The position numbers were made by a program, and so were the translations under genes. Shown here piece after piece: positions 36,481 through 49,059 of a stretch of 64,000 bases of DNA (positions are counted from its first letter, which is position 1; each line of letters starts with the position of its first letter). This DNA comes from Thuidium tamariscinum (Eukaryota > Streptophyta > Bryopsida > Hypnales > Thuidiaceae), in the NCBI GenBank assembly GCA_947034885.2, contig OZ019759.1, positions 9,550,501 through 9,614,500 on the forward strand, read 5' to 3'. The notes below the pieces were generated by a model. It was not told where the DNA came from, made no database searches, and was given only the letters and a program-made list of their open reading frames with translations.

Positions 36481-36905
36481 TCTTTTAATCCATGCATGCT
36501 CTCTCAATGTCCCTTCCTCGGTCCCTTCTGTGTGCATGCATTCATTTTCTCTTGCCTCTGTGGGTGCACACTCATTTTCTCTTGCCTCTTTGCATGTGCA
36601 CTTGTTTTCTTTTGCCTCTTAGTGTGCGTACTTAATTGTTTTCTCATGACCATGTGCGTGCACTTGCTGTCTCTTGTGTCCATGTACATGTGCTTATTTT
36701 CTTTTGCCTTTGCACGTAATCATTTTTTCTTACATCCATGCACGTGCACTTGTTTTTTCTAGTGTCCATGTGCATGTACTCATTTTTTCTAGGGACAATG
36801 TGTGCACTCATTTTTTCTTGTGTCCATGTGTGCACACTTGTTGTCTCTTAGCTTGCATCCATAGTACATGTACTTGTTGTCTCTTAACTTGTAACCATGT
36901 GCGCA
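36480..36905. repeat. Diverged minisatellite
   Basis: Irregular tandem copies, roughly 45 bases each, built around TTTTCT(C/T)(T/A)TG and a stretch such as CATGTGCRTGCACT. It lies left of the CACTA terminus at 37017, just as the 22-bp arrays lie beside the termini at 4764 and 7733. Confidence 0.55.
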
Positions 36906-37016
36906 CATTCATTGAAAATAAAAAGAGTATGTGCGCGTGTATATCTATATATCAAATATTTTGAACAAGTGAGTGCGTGCAATAGTCAATTATTTTGAAA
37001 AAGTGTACTTTTATGT

Positions 37017-37094
37017 CACTATAACAAAACATGGTAAAAAAAACCTACACTCAAATATCGAGTGCAGGTCTTTTTACCATGTTTTTGTGACAAT
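37017..37094 (+). mobile_element. CACTA-type terminus with internal stem-loop
   Basis: Starts CACTATAACAAAACATGGT, then AAAAAAACC, a stem-loop (CACTC/GAGTG region), then GGTCTTTTTACCATGTTTTT. It can be read as one compact hairpin of about 75 bases or as the left end of a larger element running right into the repeats at 37160-38485. No matching right end was found before 53 kb. Confidence 0.65.
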
Positions 37095-37159
37095 GGAATC
37101 CATTGTTGTACGTAGTAGATTTTTACAGTAGTCGCTCATTTTTTTCAATGTCAAGCACA

Positions 37160-38085
37160 TAGAGTTCCACTTCCTATACATGTACGTGATGACTAGCTAT
37201 GATATGATGTGCACATGTCTATATCAATTCACTTACCATTCTCTGTACATGCATATACGGACAACATTTCGGTGTATGCGCACAGTCATACATACAAGCT
37301 CTAGGTGTCTAAACACACACCTACATATGAGCTCTAAGTGTCTGCACGTACACATATGTACAAGTTAGAGATTTATGTGCGCGCGAATGTACCTATAAAC
37401 TGTAGATGTATATGCGCACACATATGTACAAGCTCGATATGGATCTACGCGCGCAGACCAACACACGAGCTCTAAGTGTGCACGTGTAGATATGTACAAG
37501 TTTAACATGCGTATGTGCGCAGTTCCATACAAGCTCTACGTGTGTGCGTACACACATATATACAAATTCGATATGTCTCCGCGCGTGCACCTACATACAA
37601 GCTCTAAGAATCTAAGTGCACGTGCATATATATGTACAAGTTCGACATGTGTTTGCACGCACATCTGCATACAAACTCTAAATTATACGCACACATATAT
37701 TCAAGTTCGACATGTGTATGCAGGCACAGCTACATAGAAGTTCCACATGTATGTGCGCTCACATTTGTACAAATTGGACATGCATGTCTTTGTACGCGCA
37801 CCTACATACAGGCTCTAAATGTGCACGCGCACATATGTATAAGTTCGATATGTATATGCATGCGCAGCTACATACAATCTCTAAATGCATGTGCACACAC
37901 CTATGTACAAGTTTGACAGGTGTCTACGAGCATAGCATACGTAAAAGCTCTAAGTGTGTGTGCGCACAAATGCATACAAGTTCAAAATGCCTCTTTGTAC
38001 GCACCTACACACAAGCTCCGTGTGTATATACGTACATATGCATATATACTTTTGATATTTGAACATACATTTACATACAGTTTCT
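37160..38085. repeat. Diverged minisatellite of about 60-65 bp units
   Basis: Repeated blocks of the type CACATATGTACAAGTTCGACATG followed by GCGCACCTACATACAAGCTC give alternating purine-pyrimidine DNA over 900 bases. Cys/Thr/His-rich frames through it on + are repeat artefacts. Confidence 0.65.
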
Positions 38086-38485
38086 AACTATAAACACGCG
38101 CACATACGTACAAACTGTAAGTTAACTTTGTGCACGCGCGCACACTGATACAAACTCTAAGATAAGTTTGTACGTGCGCGCACACTGATACAAACTCTAA
38201 GATAAGTTTGTGCGTGCGCGCACACTGATACAAACTCTAAGTTAAGTTTTTGCGCGCGCGCACACTTATACAAACTGTAAGTTCAGTTTGTGCGCGCGCG
38301 CACAGTTATACAAACTCTAAGATAAGTTTCTGCGTGCGCGCACACTTAAATAAACTCTAAGTTAAGTTCTTCCGCGCGTGCACACTTATACAAACTCTAA
38401 GTTCAATTTGTGCGCGCGCGCACACTTCTACAAACTTTAAGTGAAGTTTGTGCATGCGCGCACACTTATACAAACTTTAACTCTG
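38086..38485. repeat. Tandem array, 40-bp unit, about ten copies
   Basis: The unit is close to GATAAGTTTGTGCGTGCGCG followed by CACACTTATACAAACTCTAA. It is partly self-complementary (AGTTTG with CAAACT) around a strictly alternating core GTGCGCGCGCGCACAC. Period is exactly 40 over most of the array. Confidence 0.85.
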
Positions 38486-38499
38486 TGCATGCACATATA

Positions 38500-41400
38500 T
38501 GCATTTCCATCATCCAATTCCCCCCCTCATATTCCCAATTCGCGTGCATTACTGTAAATTTCATTTTAAATACTCTTTGACTTCCAAACACAGACTTCAA
38601 AGCCAGAAATGTTTTTCGTACATTGGAGTTCACTTTTTTGTAAAAAAATCTTTCCCAATTCCTCACAGCCATGCATGCATGTGAGCATCATATGCATATA
38701 CATACAAATACTGAATGCAGTTCAGAGGTATACATGTACAACTACTTCCACATTCCCAAAGTCTCATTGACTTCTACTATTCACTTGTCCATGCCTATAT
38801 AGATATAGAAATTCCAATTCTCACATTCACATGTCAAAGTACACACATTTATGCATTAATATATATTCAATCATGATTAGCTAGAATTATGTCAGTTCGC
38901 ACTGATACTTCGTTTTCCGTGAGCAGTTCATAGTGCTCTCATTGCCTCATATATTGCAAGGCATGCTGAAACAATAAATGGATATCCACTAACATTTTGC
39001 TGCACACTCCCTACAGAAATTATTGTGCAAACATTGAAGAAAGGGAATTCACAACTACTAGAGTCCCCGACCATGCATGCAAGACAAACTACCTCAACAG
39101 CTTCTCGGCATGTCTTCATTCACCACATAGTCACTCTGTCGTTATTAATTACTATCTGCCTTTGTCCATCCTTGTTTAAGAATGTCCTCAACACTAACTA
39201 CAACATATACGCAAGCACTCATCACAGAGTAGCTTCTCTCTCCCTATCTACACTGCAAAGGACTCTGTTCAGTTGCATTCATGACATAAATTACCCTGAA
39301 AGCACTACACCCGTACACCACGCACATTCACTACAACCTTCATCAACTGCTATGCACAGCACTACCTTCGCGGTCACTACTGTGTGCACACTTTCTGGAG
39401 CATTTACTCACGAGAAAAGCTCATCTCAGAATTCAAAGCGGACGAGTTCCAATTCACGCTGAAATAACACAACCTTCTTCCTAATCACTGTCTTCCATTT
39501 TCTTAAAACATGAGTGGAACACCAACACAAAATACTACCTCAAGCGTGTGCATTGACAAGCAGATTCACATGTTGCGAGCAAACAATTAGCAGTCCCTCG
39601 TAATCAACTAGCGCATTCCTCTCAAAATGCTCACACTGAAATAGAAATTTCATGAGATGTTATCGCTATCACTCTTCTTATTATATACCAACTCCCTCGA
39701 AATGTCCGTCTAGTACGTTGAGGAACAAAACATCTTAACAGTAATCTCTCCTTCCTGCGTTCTAATGTTATACAGAAAATCTTAGACCTTCTCTGCCTTT
39801 TTCTCAAACTACCTACGAAACAAAAGAGCAGGACGTGGATACGAACTAAAAGATGACAACACTTGGGTTCAGCATTCCGGCGAATATCCGCCATAAAAAC
39901 CCACCGTACACGAACTCAGCCTCTCTACGAGGTCTGCTTCAAATATAAATGACGCAAAATTTCCTACGTCCATTACGTTGGATCCAATTCTCTTTACTTA
40001 ACCGTTCTCTTATACAACTTCGAAACCATTTTCCAACCCTACTTCTGTGCACAAGTTCGTCTTGTACACTAGAGGAATAGAGAATAGGGGTAGCACTCGT
40101 AAGAAGGACAAATTAACGTCCAATACTGAGAATACGTCGTTCACGGAAAAATACCGATTACATACCTATCACGCCGTCGTCCTGTACGATGCATGGAACT
40201 TCCTTCTCCACATTGTCCCTTCCATGTTCCACTAGCTATGCAGTCCGACGTCCCATTCATCAGAGGAACAAGAAGTTTGAATGAGGTTCTCACTTCGAGA
40301 ACACGTTGACCACTTCTGGACTCCTTAAATTAGCAAACACTGTACAAACCATTCATCTACAATGGAAACTATGATTAAGGTCTCCAACGTGACTACGCAA
40401 TTTCTTGGAGGCCACCTATAGTAGTAGTCTATACTGTGATGAAGAGAAATACTTTACAGACTTCATCATCACTGTCATTCCACTATAACAAAACATGGTC
40501 GAAAAAAACCACGCAGAAAATTTTTTGTGGTTTTTTTTGCCATGTTTTTGTGCGCGTTTTTCTTTGCGCGTTGCGCATAGTGAACAACCAACTTTGGCAG
40601 CAGTTTCCCACTGCAATTTTTGGAGTTAGGAAGTGTGTCATATATCAATGGAAAGGTATTCAAAATACCTTTCCATTGATATATGACACACTTCCTAACT
40701 CCAAAAATTGCAGTGGGAAACTGCTGCCAAAGTTGGTTGTTCACTACGCGCAACGCGCAAAGAAAAACGCGCACAAAAACATGGCAAAAAAAACCACAAA
40801 AAAATTTCTGCGCGGTTTTTTTCGACCATGTTTTGTTATAGTGTTCCAATAGCCACAAAGGGTTAACTGGAAACAACTGCGACAATTTCGTACCTCTTAA
40901 GCGACTTCGACGTCCGCAGCTCTGTACAAGCAAGCCTATCTTCATTCTGCAACACAACATCATCAATTCAAAGCAACTTGTATCGCTACTGCAAATGTCG
41001 ACGTTATTCGATGTGTACTCCTCAAGAACAACGACTTCCGCTCCGATGAGTCCTTGCCTGCTATGTTCTTGTACAATGCCGCCTACACATCATTGCAAGA
41101 TTAATTTTATTATAGGGAATGCACATCTCAAACAATTTCTTGGAAAACAAATAATGCAAACACTCCTCTGAGGCTTGCCAGCAAAAGTGATTCGACAATT
41201 CTTCGTTCTCACATGAAATTCCGAAAGCCATTTCATTTTCGCAAACCTTGCCACCGTTTTCGGTAGTCTTCACCTGCCAAAATGAGAAGAATGCTTTCGG
41301 CGTTCAACTTAAACACCGAACTCTGTATCGACATACAAATTTCAAAACATGACTTCTACACCATATTTAAACTAATCTACCCTACGTCCCACATGAAGTT

Positions 41401-43526
41401 CAGCACTATGCAAAGGCTATCATTAATTCAATTACAACACTCTGAAAGACAAAAACAACTTGAAACAAAATATGCCGCACCCCATTACCTGCTCTTCGTC
41501 GTCATGCCTGTCCACGTTGCTTCACTGGAACGATGTGCTACAATTCCTATTCATCTGTTACGCCGAATAATTTCCTCGTCAGATTGCTCTTAAGTCTGGC
41601 TCAAACTTCATGCTGTCACCACAGATGTAACTTCAAGAGTTCAAGGTCAACCTCCCCTTCGCCATATTGCACACCTGTCACTGGTGAATGTAATACAACA
41701 TCGTCATCTAAATACAGGTAACCATTTCACGGTCACCCATCCGTACTGAAGACATCCAAGCCCTTCGTGGTGATCACAATTTCTTCGATGTATCCTAACC
41801 CAGTGCACATCTCCATCCTCTGGAAGTCTTTATTCGCGCATTCTGTCTAACATAGCAATTCATTGTCTCCTCTTTCCAAAAGCTCTTGCACCTAATCCCC
41901 CGAGAAGTATATCAGCTTCCACTTCCTACGCTTCACTTCGTCATCAATCGAAGCAACATAAACACGAAGCTCCTGACTTGTAACCAGGAAGGTCTAACAA
42001 CTCACTCATGGCATTTTCAACTCACTCTTAATACTTTTCAATACAACACGCCAGCTATCAAGTAAGCGTTATGGTTCATGTGGAACAAAACATCCACCAA
42101 TAATAAAACGATATAACATAGAAATCAAATAAAGGGCACCTTTTCTAGCAGCTAATGGACCGCACATTGGAAGTTACTTGTGAAGTCTGTCGAAGTTGTG
42201 ATTGACTGATCTGTTACAAACCTTCTTATACCACAGTTCACAACCTACGAAGCTACAGCAATCATTGTAGACAACAGCAGGCGCCGCGATACCTAAGGAT
42301 TCACTGATTAATGGCGACTAAGCAAACAATGACTTCATATGGCTATCCATTATTACTGAGAATTCATCAAACCGCACACTCCTTCTGTAACAGCACTTAG
42401 AAAACAGAAAGCTTCCAATGCATAAATCTGCAGAGTACGTTCCACAACTAAGTTCATATCAATCAATTACATAGATAGTTCAATATAATTTAGGACTTCT
42501 TTTATGAAAACCTCCTTCCATACGAATGTTAACTGACAGCGTTCTTACATACCTTGAAATGGAACTAGGTTCCACGAATAACATATTACGTCCGTCGATT
42601 CCTCACTGGAATATACAAATTAAAAACTGCGTTCACGGTGATGAGGTCATTCATCGTTCCCACCTGATTTGGACGAGCAAACCAATTCGTTCCGCTTGAT
42701 CCAATGCTTTCCTAGTAGCGCATGGAAACTTCACATACTTCCAGAAGTCCATAAACGGGATAAACGAATACAAGGTGTGTAGGATCAACAATGACAGACC
42801 ATATGTGCGTGACACATATTACTTCTGCTCTCACTAACATAGTGCACTTCCTAGAATGAACAAACCCCTCTTTTCCACCATGTCCATACAAATATTTTGT
42901 AGTTACAAAAATAAGGTACAGCAGGTATAGGATTCCAGCATGTGCTCTAAAATTATGCATTACTACGTACACAACAACCTCGTTGTTGCCCTATTCCATG
43001 CACTATTTGCACTCCCCCTCACATTGCTCTAGCTTAATAATAAAATGCAAAACGACTACAAGATTGCCCCCTAAACACACTTTTCACATGATAGTACTGC
43101 AAATACATAGACCGCCTTCAAAAACACTTTAAACCATATAACATATAAAACCTACACTTACATCTGCCATTACAAACTCTGCCTTCGTCCTACAACGCTG
43201 ATGATAGGACGTCCCTGACGTGAATGCATCCTAGGCACTGCACATACACAAGCATTCAACATGATCACATTGTCAATGAACATCATTGTCTTCAAATACA
43301 CCCATCATTACCAATCCATGTGACCATGATAATCAATACTTATAGCCTCTACCTATGAAGCACCCTTCTCACATTATTTGTGCTACTTCATTCACTAAAT
43401 GACGCAACAAGCACATACACAAACGGTTCAAGTATTTAACATCCATGCTTTTCACATAAATACCTAAATGCATCACGAATTCCCACCTGATCCACAAAAT
43501 CGTCATTGCATTGCACCGTCACAGCC
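38500..43526 (-). other. Decayed coding-like region, minus strand
   Basis: Several minus-strand stretches read like protein but are broken by stops. Examples: 40145-39640 (SVLDVNLSFLRVLPLFSIPL, later SNVMDVGNFASFIFEADLVE); 41277-41061, which opens after a GGCAG acceptor (VKTTENGGKVCENEMAFGIS); and around 42970-42712. They have the same strand and composition as the transposon-like gene at 43527-49023 and may be its downstream exons. No domain recognised, and exon borders are not resolved. Confidence 0.35.
40481..40843. mobile_element. Hairpin MITE, CACTA type, TTC target duplication
   Basis: A 363-base near-perfect inverted repeat centred at 40662, from CACTATAACAAAACATGGTC to GACCATGTTTTGTTATAGTG, flanked by TTC on both sides. 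It contains a terminal stem-loop in each arm. It shares its ends and a middle block (CCCACTGCAATTTTTGGA) with the MITE at 1303-1635 but the other stem sequences differ. Mirrored frames across it are artefacts of the palindrome. Confidence 0.85.
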
Positions 43527-44027
43527 TTACACGTTTGCTGATCTGAGAACGGCTCTCCCACCTTTTGAAGATTGTCCACCAGTGCGCCCTCTTCTGGTGT
43601 CTTTCAACTGTCCAACTTTAGAAGTCTTCTCCCCTTTCCTTAAGTTCTCCTTCAACTCCGACTCTGTGTTCTCTGTTTCTTGAGACAGAGGTTGAATGAA
43701 CTCACCTATGGCCCTCGTTATTTCCTCGATCGGTGGAATTTCTATTAGATGATAGACGCACCACAAGACAGGCATATTGGGCACACCCTCCGCTTGGTCC
43801 AGGTAACTTACTTGCTTTGGGAATCGTGAATTCATGTCATACATGACTGGTACGTTTTTATATAGAACTCTTACAATAGAAATCATTTGTTGCCCTTCTT
43901 TACAAATTTCATTCGCTGAGTCCACACACCTTGATTTCCGATTCACCCCGGCTTTTGCCTCTACAACCACCTTCCCAACAAACTTTGGGTGGAGAACCCA
44001 CACCCGTGTTCTTGTTTTTATTGGGTT
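43527..44027 (-). CDS. Exon 5 of transposon-like gene; possibly DUF4216-like
   Basis: After a TTGTGTAG acceptor the frame is open for 166 codons to TAA. The first part includes VLYKNVPVMYDMNSRFPKQV, which resembles the end of the DUF4216 domain found downstream of TNP2 in plant CACTA transposases (LLYK.DPF.LASQA.QVFY). The similarity is weak and from memory. The rest is Lys/Glu/Arg-rich (ETENTESELKENLRKGEKTS). It is the last clearly open block of the gene that starts at 49023 and is followed by more decayed DNA on the same strand. Confidence 0.5.
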   Translation of the reverse strand, partial: NPIKTRTRVWVLHPKFVGKVVVEAKAGVNRKSRCVDSANEICKEGQQMISIVRVLYKNVPVMYDMNSRFPKQVSYLDQAEGVPNMPVLWCVYHLIEIPPIEEITRAIGEFIQPLSQETENTESELKENLRKGEKTSKVGQLKDTRRGRTGGQSSKGGRAVLRSANV

Positions 44028-44266
44028 CTACACAACACAGAGAAGAACAAGACTCACACATTGCATACATCCTTCCCAACAAAACATGTAAGTGACATAT
44101 CGAAAACAGACACTAGTGTATAGGACTTAACCTAGAAATTTCCGACCTACTGCTTCATTTCTTGTCAACCGAACGTCCACTGCATTCGCTGTAGTCATTA
44201 TTCTTCAAATGATGTTTTCTGACCAATAGAGTACAATACGACACGAAGACTGAAAACAGAATTTAC

Positions 44267-45468
44267 CGAATTTTTGGGACGCTTATAAAACTTCAACGTC
44301 TTCAACACGGAAGCGTCAATTTGATTAAACTTCTGCTTCTTCACAACTGCCTTCCTGATTTTCTGATTTCCTTTCTCTTTCGATTCTTTGCTTACACCAC
44401 CGTACTCAGAATCCAATTTCCGCTTCACTACATCCCTTTGAAGTACTGGTGGTTCTTCTTCCTCACTTACGTCGTCCTCATCTTCTTGTAGGGCATCTAC
44501 CTCTTCCATCTCCTCCTCGAACGTGCACTCCAATTCACCGTTCAGGTCCACGTCAGCTTCATGGACAGGGGTGCCGACATTTTTTGATGGATTCCCTTTG
44601 CTTCTTTGCTCATGGACACGACGATCAACTGCATTCTGTTCTCCTTCCAAAGATTTCTGGTTAACTTGGTCTTCATACTGCATTTCAGTTTGTCGCGTGC
44701 CTTTATTCTTCTCCAACTCCACGCTAGAACACCTCCCCGATACCTTCAACGCATTCGCAGTTTCAATGGACTGTCGTTTCAACTCTTCTATTTCCGCCCT
44801 CAGTGTTGCTTTGGATATGTTGGTGACGTCATTTACCCTTGTGCTCGACCCTCCAGGCAAACTACTATAACCCACTCCATCTGACGACGACGAAGATGAA
44901 AGGAGAACAGTCACTTCTTTGGTAACTCCAATGTCCATGTCATTCTGCCTTACTTTCTCTTTGCCATTCCCAATCACATGTTTCTCCGGAGCCTTTGCAT
45001 CATTCAGGAAATTGTTCATCTGCAAGTTCGCCTTCGTTTCTTCAACTCCATCCTCTGCACTTCGTTTTCTTATCGGGGAATTCTGTTTATCTGGCAGGCG
45101 GCTCAAAATATCCGCATTCAGAGCACATGATGGAGACAAACCAGTTTCCCTTTCAATCGTGCTAGGTGGACGCAAACTACCTAGAACCTCCGCTGTTGTT
45201 CCACAAACAGTCTTACAGCTTCTTAGTCCTTCACTTCCCATCAAGGCAACTCCTGCTTTTTCTTGCTCTCTATTCACTGCCATGGACGGCAATGAGCCAC
45301 ATCTGGCTTCGTAGGTAGACAATATCGTGTCCACTGCTTTATGGAGTTGATTACTAATGTCCTTCATAGGATTCCTCGGCTCCTTCGAAGTCGCCACTGG
45401 CCCAGTGAAGGGCTTCTCAGACAAAAAAGCCAAAGACTCCTGCCATCCCAATAATTCAAAGTCCACTA
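44267..45468 (-). CDS. Exon 4 of transposon-like gene: long Ser-rich and acidic protein segment
   Basis: The longest open stretch in the window. It opens after a TTTTAACAG acceptor and closes at a TCG/GTAAAT donor; the frame runs on to TAA at 44198. It has a Ser run around residue 195 (VLLSSSSSSDGVG), a likely coiled coil (ISKATLRAEIEELKRQSIE), a strongly acidic segment near residues 310-350 (FEEEMEEVDALQEDEDDV), and basic patches (KKQKF, VVKRKL) that could serve as nuclear signals. No enzyme motif. The phase does not join cleanly to exon 3 with the sites I chose, so a small exon may be missing. A role in a transposon nucleoprotein complex is inferred. Confidence 0.6.
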
Positions 45469-46194
45469 CTGTTAAAACATGCCAAACTCAGTACATTATC
45501 ATTACAACGGGAAGACACACGTGCATTTCTCATAGAAGTAATCCACACTTACCAATATTTCAGACTTCCGTACATCTAACCTTGAGCTCTTCCTATTCAC
45601 AACATCCAACTCTTTTTGAACCCGCTCTCCCAGTGATTGAATGCTTTCATCCTGTCACATTTACTCCATCGGCGCCACCGGATGAGTGGACATCGTCAAA
45701 CAAGAAATCGTTTTCATTTGCTCTCACTATGAACAACTTTATGACGACATTTGGTTAGTTCAGAGAAGGAAGCTACCGCTACATACAGCAATATCTTGTA
45801 TATGTGCCCCACTCATTTAATCTTATCCTCCCACTACTATACAGAATACCATTTCCTGCCGTCATGACCAGTTCTTCAGACTAAGCTATCATTGCCTGCA
45901 TCAACACCTTCTACTTCCAAAGGTCGGTAGTGACATTGATTCTTCCCGTTTACTATCATTCCAAAAAAAAAGCTTACAGAACAATTTTGACTAACATCAG
46001 TTCTTCTATCAATTACCGATAAGTGCACTCGGCCAGCTGCTACTAGCCTCCTGCAATAATTGGTTCCTCACAAACAGAAGTTCAGCTCCTTACAACGGGT
46101 TGCATACAAAGCACATAACTGTATTACTTCATGTCTCACAACATATTGTTCTCATTTATATACAAAGACAAACTGAGAAGTTAAGAAGCTGTAC

Positions 46195-47358
46195 CACATC
46201 CAATGTGTCCTTCGTCGCATTCTCCCTGTTTTTGTTGCATTCCTTCTTTCCTTCTGTTGACTTCCACAAATCTACCAATTGCAACCATGCCGCTTGTTTA
46301 CAACCATCAGGCTTCTTTTTGTCCCCGTTCTTAATCCAAAATCTGTGGTACTCGGCTCTACATCTCTTGAAATAACCTTTCAAGTACGATTGTACCATTC
46401 CAGCAGGCAAAGGTTCAGGCACTACAAACTGCCTCCTAACCTCCTCCATTATTTCATTCATTGTTTCTTCATCATTGACATTTATGTATGCGTCTTGCAC
46501 TACTGCATGGGCGGCCAGCTTCAGCGCATTCAGAAATTGAGACTTATAACGGACTATGTTACCAATTTCATCTTGAGCTACTATCACTTGTGGTACCCTT
46601 CCCTCTACAATGGCCGTTTTCACTTCCTTCAGATACATCTTGTCATCTTCTCTAAGAGCTTTCCTCTGCATTAAAGATTGAGGGGTACTTGACTTACTTG
46701 GAGTGTCCAGACTGTGTTGCATACCAGCAATGCCTTCTGATGGCGTTGTTGCATTGAATATCTCTGTCCGAAACTTAGACGCTGTAGGGGTCCGCTCCAC
46801 ACCTGTACTATCGCTGCGGACCACTCTTTGCTGAGTTTCTGTTGATTCAGGAGGTGGAGAATGTCGTAACTCTGATGGCTGAGGCGGCACTGGATGATTC
46901 TACGTCTTCTGTACCCTACCACCGGAAGGTGCAACTGATGCACCTGTCACATGCCTGTCCTTGGTGGGAATGTCCTCTTGTTGGTCCTCGTCCCTCACTC
47001 TAGGACGAGGACAATACCACTGCCCTCCACTACTTGTCGGCTCATGCATGGAAAGAGGTCGCGGTTCTGCGTACCTTAAGCTACCCCCGGTAACTGCTGC
47101 TCCTCGAAAACGTTCATGCACTGGTGGACTTACTGTCTGACCGTGCATCCATTCCATGTTCGGAGGAACAGGAGGTAAGTGTCCCATTTGGGAGAATAGA
47201 AAACTATCAGGCAAGCCACATGGAGTATGGCATGAATACGATTGCGACATGGCATTGAAGTTCGCGCTTGGAAAAGTAGAGTACATTCCACTCCCTACGG
47301 AGTGATGCATTAGATGCACTCTGGAGCCATAACCTGGTCCATAGTTTGGCCACGCATT
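46195..47358 (-). pseudogene. Exon 3 of transposon-like gene: Transposase_24/Ptta-like region
   Basis: Opens after TACAGTCAACAG and ends at a GTG/GTACAG donor. One TAG at 46902-46900 interrupts a frame otherwise open for about 385 codons. The N-terminal half is rich in Pro, Ser, Gly and Gln (NAWPNYGPGYGSRVHLM). The C-terminal half has charged helices (EVKTAIVEGRVPQVIVAQDE) and ends with AWLQLVDLWKSTEGKK followed by NKNRENATK. This W..(F/L)V..W.S...K..S.KNR.N pattern is the hallmark of the plant Transposase_24 family (Ptta/En/Spm), DNA-binding proteins encoded by CACTA elements. Usually a HTxGSKSF-type tail follows; here the exon ends first. Confidence 0.6.
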
Positions 47359-48549
47359 CTGTTGACTGTAGGAAATCTACGTCGCAACACAGTCCACTGT
47401 CATACCCTATACATGCAATATACTCTTCCAAATCACATTCGTATTCACAAATTCATATTCATTTTTAAACCCTGTCCCCTACAATCTTGACAAGGACTAC
47501 TGGAATGCAATTCTCCCACCACTTCCACTGCAAAAAAACATCATCTCCACTAACGCAAAATGGTTGAAACAAATTCCTTTCATGGAAGACGTGCATCAAC
47601 AAATAGAAAACATACTACTCAGTACACGGACAATATACTCTTTGAAGACAATGCCGTATTGTATCATAAACTACAAATCCTTCCCACTTACCTACTCTTA
47701 TTCTACTCTGCTTAAGATTTCATCCTCCTATTGTTCGCTTTGTTTCAGAAATGACAACATGTCTTCTACACATGTAGGGGTCTGTCACTTTCTTCTTCAT
47801 GGTGAAGAGCACATTACCAATTACATGTATTCCCTTGTTCAGTAGCATTATGCTATGTCTAATGGAGAGACATGAGGTTCTACTGCTCCAGGTTTGGCAG
47901 AACTTCTCATCACTGCCTCACATGCTTCCACTGAATTTTCACATGACTCTCACCATCAATTTAAGTCGCACCACAATTTGAATACATTACAATCTCTTCA
48001 CGACGTTCACTTCGAACAAACACATGGACAAATACAAATAATCCTATTAAAACAGTACTTTCACTTCACTCTCACGTCACAATCACGTCGTAACTTCACA
48101 GCATGCTAACAATATATTGACTACACAATCTTAAAAAAGTTCTTAACATGAATTCCCAAAAACATAACGAATGCACAGGATTAATTCAGATGACGCTCAA
48201 ATTCTTTTCCCAATGCAGTTCCGTATGGTACATACTGTGTGCACTAAGTCTAACTAGTACATTAATATTAGACATCTCTGTACACATTTAACATTGCTGA
48301 CTCCTTCACATTAGCTTCCTCAAACACAGTCTTTCAGTGACTGCAACATACTCTGACAATTACATTTACATACAAGTAGAATCCTTATTCCTTGTGCACT
48401 ACACCTCCTCAATAATCGAACCAATCCACAACCGAATCTTAGTTTGACATCATTATTTCATAAATCAACCTTCCATTTACAGGTACGTACAATTTGTGTA
48501 ACAACAAAAGAAAAAACATTACGACACAGCATAAGACTTTACGACACAC

Positions 48550-49023
48550 CTGCGAATACTACGATGGTGGTGTTGGCGTTCCTCGAAACGGAATGTACTG
48601 GACAACATTACCAATCAAACTGTCAAGAGTATCCATGTTCATGCAATTCATCAAAGTACTTCCCCATACCATTCTCCCTCCCATCGTTTCCAAAAACATG
48701 ACAAGCCCCCGCTATTCATTGGGTTGTACCATAGTACTTACTGGTGAAGGACTATACGCGGCAGCATCTTGAGAGGATCCATAAAAACCACGCGGCTGTC
48801 ACCAAAAAACAGAAACGGGGTCACGCACACGTCACAGAAAACCTCTCCCACAATTACTTTTTTGACATGCAATGCACCACAAGATTCAGTTCATACTCTT
48901 CCTTAACATGCTCACCTCCTCAGTCTCGGGGACTTGAGAGCCCATGCAGTCTTCCGATGAGAACTGTGTGTCCCTCACGATTTCATCGTCACCTAGGTTC
49001 ACGGAGTCTCCCTTCAAGTCCAT
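48550..49023 (-). pseudogene. Exons 1-2 of the transposon-like gene
   Basis: ATG at 49023-49021 (context AACACAATGGAC, a good plant start) opens 36 codons, MDLKGDSVNLGDDEIVRDTQ onwards, closing at a GAG/GTGAGC donor at 48916. The second exon, 48795-48550, follows a GACAG acceptor in matching phase (PRGFYGSSQDAAAYSPSP) and ends at a GCAG/GTGTGT donor. It contains two in-frame TAG codons (48714-48712 and 48561-48559) and no other stop. It joins in phase to exon 3 at 47358. The protein begins acidic and then becomes Pro/Ser/Gln-rich. Confidence 0.5.
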
Positions 49024-49059
49024 TGTGTTTCGAAAAATCGAAATGACTAAGTGATTCAC

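Noticed and set aside
36469-38062. Cys-rich frames on both strands
   Set aside because: Produced by minisatellite DNA; no start context, splice sites or family support.
38086-38485. CRISPR-like array because of regular 40-bp spacing
   Set aside because: Whole units repeat with no unique spacers, and the genome is eukaryotic.
44198-45466. The 422-codon frame as a normal host gene
   Set aside because: It has splice-like borders, lies between exons of a transposase-like gene on the same strand, and shows no host family.
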